Shown piece after piece: positions 5,692-6,125 of a DNA stretch of 6,125 bases. The stretch is from assembly GCA_027346035.1 (NCBI GenBank), contig DAIESZ010000117.1, positions 1 to 6,125 on the forward strand, written 5' to 3'. The DNA comes from Propionibacteriaceae bacterium (lineage in GTDB: Bacteria; Actinomycetota; Actinomycetes; Propionibacteriales; Propionibacteriaceae). The position numbers were made by a program, and so were the translations under genes. Position 1 is the first letter of the stretch; every line of letters starts with the position of its first letter. The notes below the pieces were generated by a model. That model saw only the letters and a list, made by a program, of their open reading frames with translations, had not been told where the DNA came from and made no database searches.

Positions 5692-5697
5692 AGGCTA
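5692..5697 (-). promoter_or_regulatory. TAGCCT -10 box fitting a leaderless ilvE transcript
   Basis: On the minus strand TAGCCT fits the actinobacterial TANNNT -10 form and sits exactly 7-12 bases before the A of the ilvE ATG. That spacing would start the transcript at the ATG itself. It agrees with the missing ribosome site. No -35 box is evident at 16-18 bases. Confidence 0.4.
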
Positions 5698-5741
5698 TGC
5701 CCGGGCGAGCGGCGTCCCCGAGGGCAACCCGACGCGTGGAC

Positions 5742-5770
5742 TTGTCTGCGGGCGGACCTGTCGCTACTAT
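5742..5770 (+). promoter_or_regulatory. Promoter of the right-edge Gly-rich protein gene
   Basis: TTGTCT (5742-5747) and TACTAT (5765-5770) each match the -35 and -10 consensus at four of six positions, with the ideal 17-base spacer. The predicted start is near 5777, inside the TCGATATATCGA palindrome. The -10 opens a sharp AT-rich island in a GC-rich background. The leader to the ATG at 5925 would be about 150 bases. Confidence 0.6.
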
Positions 5771-5771
5771 T

Positions 5772-5783
5772 TCGATATATCGA
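5772..5783. promoter_or_regulatory. Perfect palindrome TCGATATATCGA over the transcription start
   Basis: A 12-base perfect palindrome directly follows the -10 box and covers the predicted start, the usual place for a repressor to block transcription. If the downstream gene is a PadR-type regulator, this is its likely own operator; that link is inference. It also lies 87-98 bases upstream of the ilvE ATG on the other strand, too far to affect the proposed leaderless promoter directly. Confidence 0.55.
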
Positions 5784-5836
5784 TGACATACCGGCGTAGC
5801 AGGATCCCTTCAACGGCGCGCCGCCCGAGGGCCCCG

Positions 5837-5851
5837 GCCATCCGTGATGGC
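5837..5851 (+). other. GCCATC-CGT-GATGGC hairpin in the leader of the right-edge gene
   Basis: A perfect 6-base stem with a 3-base loop lies midway through the leader; flanking CCGG sequences (5834-5837 and 5854-5857) could shift or lengthen it. An in-frame ATG at 5847 falls in its 3' arm but has no ribosome site. No known riboswitch class is recognised. Confidence 0.3.
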
Positions 5852-5924
5852 TCGCCGGAGGACGTCACCGATCACCACATCTCCATCCACACCAACCATT
5901 CACCCACTCTCAAGGAGAGCACGC

Positions 5925-6125
5925 ATGCACAACTTCGGATTCGACAAGATGCACGGCCACGACGAGTTCGAGGGCCGTGGACGCGGCCGCGGCTTCGGTC
6001 GCGGCGGTCGTGGCCCCCGCCCTGAAGGCTTCGAGGGTCCGGGCTTCGGCCCGATGGGACCCGGCATGGGTCCGGGCTTCGGCCCGATGGGACCCGGTAT
6101 GGGTCCGGGCTTCGGACCCATGGGA
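5925..6125 (+). CDS. Gly/Pro/Met-rich N-terminus, probable PadR-type regulator, truncated by the window edge
   Basis: The first 67 codons are present without a stop. The ATG at 5925 follows AAGGAGAG at ideal spacing, one of the best ribosome sites in the window. An in-frame ATG at 5847 is an unlikely alternative. The visible protein has a His/Asp-containing start (MHNFGFDKMHGHDEFEG), then an Arg/Gly stretch (about 18-30, GRGRGRGFGRGGRG), then tandem copies of GPGFGPMGPGM from residue 38. There is no signal peptide or membrane segment. Many actinobacterial PadR-family regulators carry such flexible GFGP and RGG-like stretches before their winged helix, and the palindrome at the promoter suits an autoregulated repressor; but the DNA-binding domain is not in the window. 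A structural or RNA-binding low-complexity protein remains possible. Confidence 0.8.
   Translation, partial: MHNFGFDKMHGHDEFEGRGRGRGFGRGGRGPRPEGFEGPGFGPMGPGMGPGFGPMGPGMGPGFGPMG
6036..6125 (+). repeat. 33-base in-frame tandem repeat, at least 2.7 copies
   Basis: Units at 6036-6068 and 6069-6101 encode GPGFGPMGPGM and differ by one silent base (GGC/GGT). A third, cut by the window edge at 6102-6125, encodes GPGFGPMG with silent changes (GGA, CCC). The near-identity at DNA level suggests recent expansion by slippage or recombination, and copy number may vary between strains. Confidence 0.95.

Noticed and set aside
4333..5799. Plus-strand open frame of 488 codons across nsrR and ilvE
   Set aside because: It overlaps two clearly recognised proteins in other frames and its translation is Arg/Gly/His-rich low complexity with no ribosome site.
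5900..6121. Minus-strand Pro-rich frame with GPKPGPMPGPI-like repeats
   Set aside because: It is the complement of the GFGPM repeat gene. The plus strand has a promoter, a strong ribosome site and the ATG, and the minus frame has none of these.
6036..6125. CRISPR-like or intergenic repeat array
   Set aside because: The 33-base units are contiguous with no spacers and keep the reading frame, so they are a coding tandem repeat.

Overview
The window is about 70% G+C, with strong third-position GC bias and several actinobacterial-type proteins: an NsrR with an Asp8 ligand candidate, an antiporter with a UBP zinc finger, and a Gly-rich protein start. It reads as chromosomal DNA of a high-GC actinobacterium; genus and order cannot be fixed from these six genes. 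No mobile element, CRISPR array, tRNA or rRNA is visible.

Layout. Positions 1-1917 (all minus strand) look like the end of a carbohydrate locus, in transcription order: a DeoR/GlpR-type repressor (1117-1917), a divergent RpiB/LacAB-family sugar-phosphate isomerase (361-855), and the first codons of an unidentified gene (68 to 1, running off the left edge). The 261-base gap before the isomerase gene holds a dense set of inverted repeats over a plausible promoter and is the obvious place for the DeoR protein to act. The 292-base gap before the partial gene holds another GAAC...GTTC palindrome and a 20-base imperfect direct repeat.

Positions 2014-3915 (minus) encode a CPA1-type Na+/H+ antiporter fused to a C-terminal UBP-type zinc finger. 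It is divergent from an Rrf2-family NsrR-like iron-sulfur regulator (4049-4594, plus). The 133-base divergent gap carries two perfect inverted repeats, one overlapping the likely -10 of the regulator.

The regulator converges on a branched-chain amino acid aminotransferase gene (ilvE, 4591-5685, minus). The two genes share a CTAG palindrome that supplies a TAG stop on both strands. ilvE lacks a Shine-Dalgarno sequence and looks leaderless.

The right edge (5742-6125, plus) has a well-spaced promoter, a perfect 12-base TCGATATATCGA palindrome over the expected start of transcription, a leader of about 150 bases, and the start of a Gly/Pro/Met/Phe-rich protein with a 33-base in-frame tandem repeat. 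It is probably the N-terminal tail of a PadR-type regulator, whose DNA-binding domain would lie outside the window.

Most of this is ordinary actinobacterial chromosome. The points most worth a second look are the isomerase that has lost both conserved histidines, the antiporter-zinc finger fusion, the palindromic operators, and the repeat-bearing protein at the right edge. I see no clear evidence of a wholly new multi-gene system.
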